The translations under genes were made by a program, and so were the position numbers. Below the pieces are notes generated by a model. It had not been told where the DNA came from, ran no database searches, and saw nothing but the letters and a program-made list of their open reading frames with translations. Positions 48,915 to 61,171 of a stretch of 64,000 nucleotides of DNA are shown here, piece by piece. Where the stretch lies: NCBI GenBank assembly GCA_963978545.1, contig OZ021722.1, forward strand, positions 39,201,365 through 39,265,364, read 5' to 3'. How positions within the stretch are numbered: position 1 is the first letter of the stretch; each line of letters opens with the position of its first letter. Source of the DNA: Linyphia triangularis (taxonomy: Eukaryota > Arthropoda > Arachnida > Araneae > Linyphiidae).

Positions 48915-49250
48915 CCCTAGTAGCACAGAAACTCTGGCCAATTTCGACAGACATAGGCCAATTCCGATGTGGAACGTTGTGAATTGGTCGTTGGAAACAA
49001 TATTAGCCAGTCTCGCCCAATTCTGGATGAAATATAGAAGAGGTTTTGATCGGCCGATTCACAGTTTTAAACTTGGGATATTGCATTTATGAGAAACAAA
49101 ACTATGTGGTGGTTTTAACTTGTTTGTTTGTTGAAAAATCATATATTTTGCAACTAGGCTCGGCCAGACTAGTCAATCTTCCAGTCTTCCCCTGTTTCCT
49201 CCAATACAACAGTACTACCTCGGATGCGCCAGTCTTTACTAACTAATGTC
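48915..49250 (+). mobile_element. CCCTAGTAGCA end fragment
   Basis: CCCTAGTAGCACAGAAACTC starts at 48915 and is followed by GGCCAATTCCGATG and GATCGGCCGATTC words like those at 28787 and 29245. The other end was not found. Confidence 0.4.
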
Positions 49251-50944
49251 TGTTTGTTACTCTTAACAAAGGAGGAGTCCTATTACAAGCATTCCAATTA
49301 ATTATGTGCACGTAATCACTGGCAAATAAAGTTAAGATTGGTTGCCTTGAAATGCCTGATTGTCTTTCTCTAGGAAAGTTTTCGAGATTTCAGAAACCGA
49401 CGCCTCAGTTCTCTTACATCTCTCCTTTCGTATTAAATCATTGCCGAAATCAAATTTATTGGTTGAGGGAAGGAAGCATTTCGTTCAATAACTGAGTTTA
49501 AAATTTCCAGTAAACATTCAGGGAGGTATCGAGACAATCGAATTGTCTTCAAAACTTTTGCTTTTAATTCTAAATCAATGTGGCATGTAACAATTTAAAA
49601 TAAAGAATACCACTTGCTTGAGTTCATCCGATGGTTTACTTTTACTAGCTTATACTCAAAGTACTCTGCTTTCTGTTGTTAGACATCTGGAGTGTCAAAG
49701 GGGATTGGGTTTGCGAGCTGCCAAGTCATTGACCTGATCTAATCACTTCAAAAATATTAAGATATAACTGATCTGTGCTCAATACTTTCATCTCAGCTTG
49801 AGGAATTGAACATTCAACACGTAAAAAATCAGTCGAGGGAAATTTTTCATAGTTCTTTAATTTTTTATCTATGAATCTTCAATTTATGATCTCACTGAAA
49901 GATGTTGGCCCTGTTGTAGTAATATCTACGTGTTTAACTAGGCGTCTGAATGGTAGTTCAATGGAGTATAGGAGGCATATATCCCAATGTAGTGGTCTCC
50001 CAACGTGTAATTTGATCTGTCAGATTATTTCCAGCCAGTATTAATGGCAGTCCCAATCACAGCCACGTGCGCTATGATCCAATAAATAAGCAAATAAGTT
50101 TATGAGCTTCAAAGGAAGAGAAGGCACCATGAGAAAGACCATCCAGATTGAAACCTGCCAAAACACAGTTTTTATAAATGTTTCGAAGGTTATGTGCAGT
50201 AATTATTATTGAATAATTACTAATTTGATTTTTTCCCAAGTCCTATCTACTTCATTCTTCTTTCCGTACCTCGTTAATTTAGTGATTGGAGTATTCTACA
50301 AATTGATGGAAAAAGGTATTTTTTGTATTTATTCAAAACTTTGAAATAAAGCATTTTTAACAAAAATATGTAAAAAATAACGTTGGTATCCATTTTATAG
50401 AAAAATAATTTAAAAAAAAATGTATTTTTGAATAATTTTAATTATTAATATATGTTTTAAAAATGTATAGAATAGTGTTTTACTGTGTTATACCACCCTT
50501 TCGCTATTCATTGCAAACTATTTCCTTTGAAATATATAACGTTTAGAAATTTAAAAACATTTAAGAAATATAGTTATTTTTTGTATTTTCTCCAAACTTT
50601 GAGGTGAATGCGCGATCGGAAGATAATATTTTCTTTAAGAATTTTTTTTTATAGTTTTTCTTATCAAGATGTGTATCAACTTTTTTCACCTCATGCGTTT
50701 CAAAAATAATTTTTTTTTTCGAATCTCTCTAGTGTACAGCTAGTAAGTTTAGAGGAATGCGCACTTTCATATCAACAATTGATGAAGAATTCCAGACCGT
50801 ATTTCCAGTTTGTATATTTGAAATTTTACTATAGAAGATACAATAAAAAATAGACTTTTGTACGATTATTCGTCTCCCCCCTCTCTCTCTACTACCAGAA
50901 TAATTCACTGATCACTTCATGGATGTAAACCGACTCGTAAGGAG

Positions 50945-51286
50945 TTAGTACAATAAACGAAAACAAAGTGGCAAAGCAATTTCGTCAAATCGAGTAAATA
51001 AAGAACATTCTAAGTTAGTACAAGTAATAACAGAAAATAAATATGTTCGCATCCCGGAAGTGACATATCTTGTACCACCATTCCTTGCCACCAGTTGTCT
51101 CCGTTTCTCATTGTTGCAATTGCCGAGGCCTGAGATGAGAAAAAATAAATATTCCGCAGTCGGAACTGTTTTAAGAGGCGCCTCAATCCGGATAGATTGC
51201 ATTAAAAATGTCAGGGCGTCCCGGCGCCAGCGTTGTTTTTGCCAGGGCCTGTGATTGGGCTCGAAATCGTCGTTCGATGTTGACAA
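50945..51286 (-). other. Unrecognised 113-residue frame, GC-richer than its surroundings
   Basis: Starts MSTSNDDFEPNHRPWQKQRW. No domain known to me, no transmembrane segment or signal peptide. The local base composition is clearly richer in GC and CpG than the flanks. An AG acceptor-like TTTTTCTCATCTCAG lies inside. It could be a first exon of an unknown gene or a transposon piece; no neighbour supports either. Confidence 0.25.
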
Positions 51287-51519
51287 AATGGAAAGAGAGG
51301 TATAAAATATGGATGTTTTTTTATTTTATTTTACGGGCTGAATTTCCATTTCGTTGGAAACGGCTACATTGACCTCGGATCGAATTAAAATGATGTGGAG
51401 TCTCGGGAAAAGTAAAACAGACTACAGTACAGTATTGCTGAAATTGAGAAGTTTCTTATTATGATAAGGTGTGGCAGTGTATTTCGTTATTGGTTGTATT
51501 TCGTTTGAAAAAAAAGATG

Positions 51520-51640
<121 letters not shown>

Positions 51641-52143
51641 CTCTCTTTGTTTTTCAAATGAACTTGGGGTAAGGAACATCTTACAATTTGCAAATATACC
51701 ATTATACTTTTCAAAGCTTTAAAATTTGAAATGGATTGGCGAAATTAACCGCTTGTTTTTGCATTAAATTATTTTTGCGTTTTACGTTTGTGTTATTTTA
51801 TTTAAATTTCAAATAAAAATCTTGATTAATTGTAGTTTTGCATAAAGAAATCCATCCTGGACAGATAGAAGAATATACATAAATACTGTATTGGCCCAAA
51901 AGCTAAAATTATATATTTTTTCAGCATAAATTAAGATTGGTTAGATGCACTTTTTCATTTTGGTTCACGCCACTTAACTATTATGAAACTTATGACTATT
52001 TTAGTGTTATGTAAAGGCGAGTGACTGTTGGGAAAGACGATTTTCCTTATTATACGATGAGACGTCCCTTTTTCCTTTATAGTGCTTTAAAAATACGTAT
52101 CAAAGCATTTGTATGTTTAGCCGAATGAATTGGAACTCATTTT

Positions 52144-52516
<373 letters not shown>

Positions 52517-52524
52517 GCATAGAT

Positions 52525-52541
52525 TGGTTCCAGCGGTGCGA
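52525..52541 (+). other. Probable primer-binding site
   Basis: TGGTTCCAGCGGTGCGA lies eight bases after the LTR. TGG could pair with a tRNA CCA end; the tRNA was not identified. Confidence 0.5.
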
Positions 52542-52807
52542 TTTTTGAACCTGAAACAACCGTTGTTTTGAAAAAGAACTGTAAGTTTTATTTTAACGAC
52601 GAAATGAATAACGACCGTTATTTTGGCGCGAAGAGTACCTGATGGACATCCATCGTGTGGAATATTAAGCAAGCCTTGCTTATATATTTCTTGTGTTTGC
52701 TGAAACCTATAAATGTCCGAGTATGGACACTCGTCGTGTAGAATGGTAAGCATTGCAATTTGCTTATTAAATTAACTGAAAAGCCTCGATTCAGTGTGGA
52801 CATCCGG

Positions 52808-53335
52808 TCTACAGATTTTGATGGACATCCGTCCAGATTGATAATTTTTCTTCGTCCTGAAGATCACCAGTGACATCCTGTCCTGAGAAAAGAATAACCC
52901 CTTCATCCTGAAGATATTGTGTTTTTTCTTTTAAGAGTGGTGTTTGTGTTTCGTTGTCAGCATTAGTGAATGACAAGTTCTGTTTCTACAGATTTTGATG
53001 GACATCCGTCCAGATTGATAATTTTTCTTCGTCCTGAAGATCACCAGTGACATCCTGTCCTGAGAAAAGAATAACCCCTTCATCCTGAAGATATTGTGTT
53101 TTTTCTTTTAAGAGTGGTGTTTGTGTTTCGTTGTCAGCATTAGTGAATGACAAGTTCTGTTTCTACAGATTTTGATGGACATCCGTCCAGATTGATAATT
53201 TTTCTTCGTCCTGAAGATCGCCAGTGACATCCTGTCCTGAGAAGAGAAAAGGGTACTTCATCTTGAATATTTTGTTGTGTTTTGATTCAAGAGTGGTATT
53301 CGTGTTTAATGCTTCGTGAATCATAAGTTCTGTTT
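52808..53335 (+). repeat. Three tandem 177 bp repeats in the leader
   Basis: Units start at 52808, 52985 and 53162 with TCTACAGATTTTGATGGACA. The first two are almost identical, the third more diverged and shortened. GATGGACATCC/CATCGTGTGGAAT-like words also occur just before (52640-52745). Confidence 0.95.
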
Positions 53336-54401
53336 TCTAAGTGGTTAAAGGGAGTGCAATACTTCAAGATTGGTGATACGTTGCGAGTTTCAATGTTTGT
53401 AATTCAAGTGTAATTTATCGAAAGTGCTAATTTGTGGTTGGTATTTAGTGCTTGAGTTATTCAAGAAGTGTTTAGTTTCGATTCCGAGCAAGGTTCTAGT
53501 TTCATTTGTGTGCAATATTTCAAATGAAAATAATGTAATGATTACTTGTGGAGTGTGTACATATATCATTTGTGTGCAGTATTCAAGTGATTAATTTGCC
53601 TCATCTGACGTGAGTTATAATTATTTACTCGTCGTAGATCAAGAGTGATTTTAAAACTGGTGGTGGAGCAAGTCCATTTTCTGGTGAAGAAAATAAAAGG
53701 AATTATCCGGCCCTCGGATATAATTACAATTAAAGTGAGAATAATTGTATTTTATGATTGATTTTAAGTTCTTTGAAATTTATTTAAAACTAGTTTTGTT
53801 TAGTATCTGGTACATGCATTTAAATAATGATAGTATTTGAATTTATATCTTTTGAAGGTCTTCTTTTAACATGGTATGAATTTAATGCTATATTTGATTG
53901 TTTGTGCTAATATAATTATATATATACCATAATATAATATCTGGTAAGATTCTTGTAACAAGAACACTTATTTAGGTACCAGTTATAACAAATGCTTTGG
54001 GTTTGTGCTAACATTTCAAAGAATTGGAAATTACTAAAACAAAAGTAATTTGAATCTAATTTTAGTTACAAGTTGTAAAAGAGTTAGTTTTAAGTGAAGT
54101 CTAGTTCTAGATATTTTTTGTTCTTGATTTGAAGTTTATTTCTGAATATTCTATTTCATGTTCTCTTTTTTTAAAAAAAAAAATGTGATTGCTATATACT
54201 TAAACTAGATGCAATTAATTTGATTTGAGTTTTAAAAATTGCAATTGCTGAAATTAAGTGGTAAAAATTGTTGAATTCTTTTTGAAAACATTTATGTTCC
54301 TGTTCTATGATAAATTTTCATACTTGAATATTTTGTAGTGGCTAAGTGGTATAAAATTTATATTATATTTACAAGAATAATTATAAATTTGAGGGTGTTC
54401 T
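53336..54401 (+). other. Rest of the retrotransposon leader, non-coding
   Basis: AT-rich, many stops in all frames. Probably carries packaging and translation signals, none recognisable. Confidence 0.6.
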
Positions 54402-57400
54402 GTGTTAGGTGAAGAATATAAATTCTCTAGTAAATTATTACATTTAAAAATGTCTTTTTTGGGTCGTGCTAAGAAAGAAGATTTGAGGGTGTTAGCAGAA
54501 GAGTTAGGTGAAAGAGTAACACCTGGTCTTAAACTGGTAGATCTTAAGAAATTAATCACTACAAGTGTTAATTATGACGAAGATTACGTTAAGGAACAGA
54601 TAATTGTAATAATGGAGAGTAGGAAAGAACGTGAGGAAGCAGAACTACAAAAAGAAAGATTCGAACAAGAACAGGAAAGACTGAAATTGCAACGTGAACT
54701 TGAAAAAGAAAAGTTTGAACAAGAACAAGAAAGAATAAAACTACAACAAGAACACGAGTTGCAAAAACTCCAGTTGGAATCGGAAAGAGGACCTATAGTT
54801 ATGCAAAATGATCCACAAAGATCAAGAGTTGAGCTTCGACACCTCATGCAGAAGTTTGATGATAAACAAACCGACATCAGTCTGTATTTGTTACTCTTTG
54901 AAAGGCAAGCAGAATGGGCTGGGATCCCATCGACGGATTGGGTATCTCACCTGATAGGACTGTTACCATCTGACATAACCCAATTGATTGCCCGTGAGCC
55001 ATCTGAATTGGCAAAAGACTATGACCATGTTAAAAAGCTGCTTCTTAAGAGATTTAAGTTAAGTCCAGAGAGATTTAGGCAGATGTTTGTTCGACACCAA
55101 AAAAATGCAGAATCTACATGGAGTGACTTTGCATATGAACTCCACAATTACTGTCAAGAATGGGTGACTGGCTTAGAAATAACTACTTACGAACAACTTT
55201 TGGGTCTTATGGTGGTGGACCAGTTGAAGCGTCGTGTGCCTAACGAAGTGAAGGATCATTTCGTGGAAGAATGGGGAAACATAACTTCTCCTATAGAATT
55301 AGCTTCAAAACTTGATGCTTATGACAACGTTCATGGGAACTTTAAGAGAAAAATTCCCGAGAGAAATGGGGAAAAGAATATTCCTAAGTGGCGAACAAAA
55401 CTTCCAGTTGATTCCAAAGCCAGAATAGAAAACTCTACTCCCTTCAGAAATCAAGCTCAAGGTAGACCAGAGATTAAAAGAAATTCCAGGAATGAACAAA
55501 ATTTGGAAACACGAAGGCAGCTACGTTGTTATGAATGCGACTCAACTCAGCATTTGAGACCAAATTGTCCTGAATTAAAGAAGAAATCAACCACAACTGC
55601 TTCTGTAAATAGAATAACTTACAGTTCAGAGGACAAGTTATTGGATCCTTTTATTCTGTCTGGAAAAGTGAATGGGACAGACATGTCTATTCTCAGAGAC
55701 ACTGGTTCAACTATTGATGTGATCTGCCAGAAGTATGTTACTTCAGATATGATGACTGGAGAACAAGTTTGGGTGCGGCATCTTCTGGATGAAAGTATGT
55801 CCTGCCTACCGATTGCTGAAGTAGAGATAGAATGTGAGTTGGGGAATATTCTCACAAAAGCAGCTGTGATTCAGAACCCAATGGATCAAGGCAGATATCT
55901 GTTAGGAAATCGAACTGCTGCATTGCTTGAAGGTAGAAGGAAAGAAATTGGAATTAATCCTGAAGAAGTTAACGCCATCCAAACCAGAGCTCAGCGAAGG
56001 TTGAAGGAAATCGCCAACCGAGAGAAAGAAGCTGAAGCTGATCTAGGAAAAGGAGAAGACGCCGAAGAAGATGAAGTTTCTACACCGGAAAGTTCAGTGC
56101 TAAATCTTAGTAAGGATAACGAGATCATGTTACCCCCAGTTCAAGTTCAACAGGAACCTGCACTTTCACTCCTGGAAGTGAAATCTTCTGATTTTGCTAT
56201 GGCTCAAAGAGAAAGCCCAGAGTTACAGCCATTTTGGGAAGAAGCTTCTAAAACCAATAAAGAAGGATCGTCAAGTGATATACTCATCAGTAAGAATAAT
56301 CTTTTGATAAAAAGGAGGACTGATAAAACAGGAAATGAGAGGTTTTTGCTGCTTGTTCCAGAAAAATTTAAAGAACGTTTAAAGGCTCTATGCCATGAGG
56401 GTACATCAGGTCATTTAGGAGTTACAAAGACCAAAGATATTCTTTCCAGATATTTTTTTTGGCCTAACTGTTATAAAGAAATTGAAGACTACGTTCGCAG
56501 CTGTGATAAGTGCCAGCGTGTGGGGAAGCCAAATGACAGAAAGAAGGCTCCTATGAAATTAGTTCCAGTTATACAAGAAGTTTTCTCCAAAATTAATGTT
56601 GATGCGGTTGGACCCCTTCCAGTATCCACAGGTGGAAAACGTTACCTAATCACTGCTATGTGCCTATCATCAAAGTACCCTGATGCCATTCCTGTGGCCG
56701 ATATCACTTCTACATCAGTAATTGATGCTTTGATGCAAATTTTCAGTAGAATGGGGTTTCCTAAACAACTTCAATGTGATCAAGGGACTTCATTTATGAG
56801 TGAACTTACCACAACCTTTCTAGAAAACACTGGGATTAAAGTAGTACACAGTTCAGTGTATCACCCACAGAGCAATCCTGTCGAAAGATTCCATAGAACA
56901 ATCAAACGAATTCTAAGAGTTTTGTGCCTTGAAGCCGAAGCAGATTGGGAACAGGTGATCTGTCCTGCACTCTTTGCTCTTCGAACTGTAACACATGCAG
57001 CTACAGGATTTACTCCTGCTGAACTCGTTCATGGGAAAAACTTACGAACACTGTTAACCTTACTGTTCGAACACTGGATGGATCCTGAAGAGGAAGAGAG
57101 CCCTGTGACTGAATATGTATTTTCTTTAATCAACAGATTGAAACGATGTCAAGAAGTAGCAGTAGAAAACATGGAAGCTGCACAGCTCAAGAACAAGACA
57201 TGGTATGATGAAAGAGCAATCAAGAGGGAATTTCAAGAAGGAGATTTGGTTCTCGTAGTGGCCACTTCCAAGGCAAACAAGATCGCTCCTCATTGGCCTG
57301 GTCCAGGAACTATTTCAGGAAAATTTTTTGAAACAAACTACCTTGTAGAATTACATGGAAAGAAAGATGAAACTCAAATTCATCAAGTAAACCCCTCGGA

Positions 57401-57902
57401 GATTAAAATCGAAGCCTTTACAAATTTCCCTGTGCCTAAAATGAAAACAGCCGTCAGAGCTTTCCTGGGAGTTGTTGGTTACTATAGCCGCTATATTCCT
57501 ATGTTTTCAGTTATAGCTGCACCTTTGACTGATGCACTTAAGGGAAAAGTAAGAAAACGGGAGATCATCTGGACTCCTGAATGTTACAAAGCGCTAAAAA
57601 AATTGAATTATTATTATTTGAATGGACAGAAATTTGTGGTGCAAACTGATCATAACCCATTAACATGGTTACGAACAAATGCTAGTTCAAATTCACGTTT
57701 AATGTGTTGGGCCTTAGCACTTCAACCATTTAATTTTAATGTCTTTCACCGAGCAGGCAAGCTAAACAAAAATGCTAATCCGAGTAGTTTTAAATTAAAC
57801 GTATTCCTTTTATTAGTATTTTTTTTGTACATTTGGTTTATTGATCATGTTTATATTTTTACATATTCTTTATGCTATTATGTTTATGTTCTTTTGTTGT
57901 AA
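54402..57902 (+). CDS. Gag-protease-integrase polyprotein with RT/RNase H remnants
   Basis: 1166 residues; the better start is Met17 at 54450 (MSFLGRAKKEDL). Residues 60-130: Gln/Glu/Lys-rich coiled coil. 140-310: capsid, whose second half (RFRQMFVRHQK, DFAYELHNYCQEW, TTYEQLLGLMVVDQLKRRVP) resembles the SCAN domain. CCHC 376-389 (C-x2-C-x4-H-x4-C). Protease RDTGST, D433. Integrase: H665, H671, C701, C704; D734, D793, E828 with 34 residues between the last two; C-terminal WPGPGTISGKF. Then, from ~1004, NFPVPKMKTAVRAFLG, the RT thumb region, with no palm or YLDD box. From ~1070, FVVQTDHNPLTWL, the late part of RNase H, without its first catalytic residues. Two in-frame deletions (near 57410 and 57605) explain this. 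The last ~40 residues are hydrophobic read-through after the RNase H end. IN precedes RT, as in Gmr1-like elements. Confidence 0.9.
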   Translation: MLGEEYKFSSKLLHLKMSFLGRAKKEDLRVLAEELGERVTPGLKLVDLKKLITTSVNYDEDYVKEQIIVIMESRKEREEAELQKERFEQEQERLKLQRELEKEKFEQEQERIKLQQEHELQKLQLESERGPIVMQNDPQRSRVELRHLMQKFDDKQTDISLYLLLFERQAEWAGIPSTDWVSHLIGLLPSDITQLIAREPSELAKDYDHVKKLLLKRFKLSPERFRQMFVRHQKNAESTWSDFAYELHNYCQEWVTGLEITTYEQLLGLMVVDQLKRRVPNEVKDHFVEEWGNITSPIELASKLDAYDNVHGNFKRKIPERNGEKNIPKWRTKLPVDSKARIENSTPFRNQAQGRPEIKRNSRNEQNLETRRQLRCYECDSTQHLRPNCPELKKKSTTTASVNRITYSSEDKLLDPFILSGKVNGTDMSILRDTGSTIDVICQKYVTSDMMTGEQVWVRHLLDESMSCLPIAEVEIECELGNILTKAAVIQNPMDQGRYLLGNRTAALLEGRRKEIGINPEEVNAIQTRAQRRLKEIANREKEAEADLGKGEDAEEDEVSTPESSVLNLSKDNEIMLPPVQVQQEPALSLLEVKSSDFAMAQRESPELQPFWEEASKTNKEGSSSDILISKNNLLIKRRTDKTGNERFLLLVPEKFKERLKALCHEGTSGHLGVTKTKDILSRYFFWPNCYKEIEDYVRSCDKCQRVGKPNDRKKAPMKLVPVIQEVFSKINVDAVGPLPVSTGGKRYLITAMCLSSKYPDAIPVADITSTSVIDALMQIFSRMGFPKQLQCDQGTSFMSELTTTFLENTGIKVVHSSVYHPQSNPVERFHRTIKRILRVLCLEAEADWEQVICPALFALRTVTHAATGFTPAELVHGKNLRTLLTLLFEHWMDPEEEESPVTEYVFSLINRLKRCQEVAVENMEAAQLKNKTWYDERAIKREFQEGDLVLVVATSKANKIAPHWPGPGTISGKFFETNYLVELHGKKDETQIHQVNPSEIKIEAFTNFPVPKMKTAVRAFLGVVGYYSRYIPMFSVIAAPLTDALKGKVRKREIIWTPECYKALKKLNYYYLNGQKFVVQTDHNPLTWLRTNASSNSRLMCWALALQPFNFNVFHRAGKLNKNANPSSFKLNVFLLLVFFLYIWFIDHVYIFTYSLCYYVYVLLL

Positions 57903-57948
57903 ATATTTTACAAACTTTTCTCCTTTTTCTCTTAGAGAAAAGTTTTCT

Positions 57949-57960
57949 GTGAGGGGAGGA
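57949..57960 (+). other. Polypurine tract of the Gmr1-like element
   Basis: GTGAGGGGAGGA, ten bases before the 3' LTR; the only purine-rich run there. Confidence 0.55.
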
Positions 57961-57969
57961 ATTAATAGC

Positions 57970-58361
<392 letters not shown>

Positions 58362-58399
58362 CAGCTAATGATATAAATACTAGGGAACACAGTCGTAAT

Positions 58400-59660
58400 T
58401 AACTCACTAATTTTCTAGTTCATTTGAATTTAGTTTAGTATGGACACTTCTCATTGGTAAATAAGAGCTGAGTTGTCTTCTTAACGTATAATCTTCTTAA
58501 CGTTAATTGATAAGCAGTGATAGCATTAGTTTGTTTTAAAGTAAGTCAATTTGAAAGAGATAGGAAATAATAAATTCATGTTCCATTTTCCTCTTATAAA
58601 CTTATGGCTGAAACTATTGTGTTTGAGGCAGAATAATTATTTGGGTAACTAACTTCAATTAAACTTGAACTTCTGTCACTTCCACAAAGTGATGTTTTCT
58701 ATGTCGAACATTTGTTTAAGATTATACTATTTTATTATGATAAATGTAATTGTAAAGAATAACCTGAGACGCGTCATTGAAATATATCGCCACCTTTCAA
58801 TGCAATAACATCTCATATTGCTTAATACAGTTTCCGAAAAAATTCTTTTTTAATGAAAGAAGTAAACACATTAAAACTACTTTTAAGGAAATAAATAAAA
58901 AAATAAAAAAAAAATCGGAAAAATACACTGCAAAAGTTATTAGAGAATTGAAAAATTCAATTTGAATGTTTATTCTTTTAAATGAAGAACATTAGCTTGG
59001 CTTCAAATGTTAATCAAACACAATGTGTCTTTCACATTCGAAACTTATACTCAAAAATAAAACATATTGATTGTTTACAAACAAATAAAATCAATAAAAC
59101 TCTTCACGGTTAGGAAAAAAGAAGCATTGATATGCGCGTAGAAAATGCCGAACTTTCCATCCGTAACCAATGACCTGTAGAGAAAAGGGAACATATCTGA
59201 GTGCAATTCGCTGTCAGTCAAACGATAGCTGAAATTTTCGGACCTTTCGATTCCCCCCAATTTTTGCCGTTCTTCTAAATGGGTTCCTTTGTCGTTTTTC
59301 CTCATCTTTCCCTAAAGTCTGCAATTTGTTTTCTGAGAATGTATTTGGGTTTGTTTCTTTTTTACCTCGATGTAGAAGGTTTTGTTTTATTATGTGTATT
59401 AGCATTTTTCAAAATGACAAATAGAACGTTAAACTATACGCTACGTCGTTTACGCATAAAGCTAAATGGATAAATAGAAAGATGAATCTGATTAAAATGT
59501 CACCCTTGAATGGACATAAATTATTTAGAAGCTAAAAAAATTCAAATCACACAAAATTTATAAAAAGCTTCTTTAGATAGATTTAAGTGATTGCTCGCTG
59601 CGTTTAGATGTATGTGGGCTATTTAAAACAGTGTATTTCAAAACCTTCAAGATTTATTTA
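58400..59660. other. No recognisable feature
   Basis: AT-rich spacer with short frames only. Confidence 0.5.
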
Positions 59661-59677
59661 CATTAGTGAAACTTTAT

Positions 59678-60046
<369 letters not shown>

Positions 60047-60217
60047 AATCGGATGTTTATTCACCTATTAATTTAAATTTTGGAATAATGGTACACAGTT
60101 CAAAAATTGTCCCCTGAAGTTAAGTTAAGTAAATGTTTTCCTAAACGTACCTGTGGAAGAGAAATCAACATCTACTTATTTACGGGAAAATACCTTCTCT
60201 TCTATTCTTTCAAAGTT

Positions 60218-60375
60218 AGAAGTTTCGTTTGGAACTTCCGACTGACTATTTCTGCCACTTATAAAGTGCTTAACACAGCCATTTATGTCTTGTAATTTAT
60301 TTGAGCATCTAGTAGAATACGAGATCGAAGTCTTCTTGTGAAAACCACACCAACGAGAGGACATTGAGGCTTTGA
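60218..60375 (-). mobile_element. SINE 3' part, same family as 26860-27160
   Basis: On the minus strand: GTCCTCTCGTTGGTGTGG, GATCTCGTATTCTACTAGAT, GGCTGTGTTAAGCACTTTAT and CAGAAATAGTCAGTCGG. The tRNA head is missing. Confidence 0.75.
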
Positions 60376-60379
60376 AACA

Positions 60380-61170
60380 AAAATGGAAAGTTTATCAACA
60401 GGCCACATGAGGTCTTGTATTTGTTTCTGGTTCTAAATTGCATCAACAAAACATCTAATTAATTATGTGAAATAATAACTAGTCGACCCTAGTTTATGAA
60501 GTTAATGGTAGAAAATAATCAAATTAGGGGAAAGGAAAAAAAAAAAAAAAACATACTAAAATATAACAAAAACAATGATCTATTGAAATTGTTCCTGGTT
60601 CTAATTTATATTAATAAGAATTTTAATTTTTAACAATCCTAGCTAGGAAAAAAAAGCGAACAATTTCAAAATTGTTCTTGCAGTCAAATTACGCTAAAAC
60701 GAAAAATCCATAAAATTGACATTCATTAAAATTGACCAGATTATAACAATTTTAAAATTAAGTTGTCTATTTATTTAGAAAAGTAAGTTTACATGTTGTT
60801 GAGATGAATGTTAGTAATATAATATGTTCTGAAGCACTTGGTTTTAAACGTTTAATAATACTTACTGGTGAATTAGATTTTCTTTCGAAGCATGTATTTT
60901 AGATGCAAATAATTCACAATATTTAGAATATAACTTAGATCTGACGATTAAATTACCAATTTCGATAACTTTACTAATTTCTGATATCACATACTAGTTC
61001 TCCAAAAATGGTCTTGGTCATGTTTTTGAAAGTACTGTATTTCGGTTAGTTTTAAATACAGAGTTGAATCGTTTTGCCTTGATGTAATTTTATTTCAGGA
61101 ATGTTTTTCAAGTCCCCCTTCCTGCCCCTTGGACTGTATAAAAATTAAAATTATTAAAATTTTATAATAA
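60380..61170. other. No recognisable feature
   Basis: AT-rich; an (A)n run near 60537-60550. Confidence 0.5.
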
Positions 61171-61171
61171 A

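Larger units (their letters stand above)
45895..50734. mobile_element. 4.8 kb element with ~370 bp inverted arms
   Basis: Left end CAGTAGGGCGGTTCGAAAA, right end (other strand) CACTAGAGAGATTCGAAAA, each next to TA (45893-45894, 50735-50736). The arms (45895-46285 and ~50355-50734) share ATGAGGTGAAAAAAGTTGAT and GATCGCGCATTCACCTCAAA across strands. TA flanks suggest Tc1/mariner superfamily. The interior is mostly occupied by a hAT; no transposase was recognised. Confidence 0.7.
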
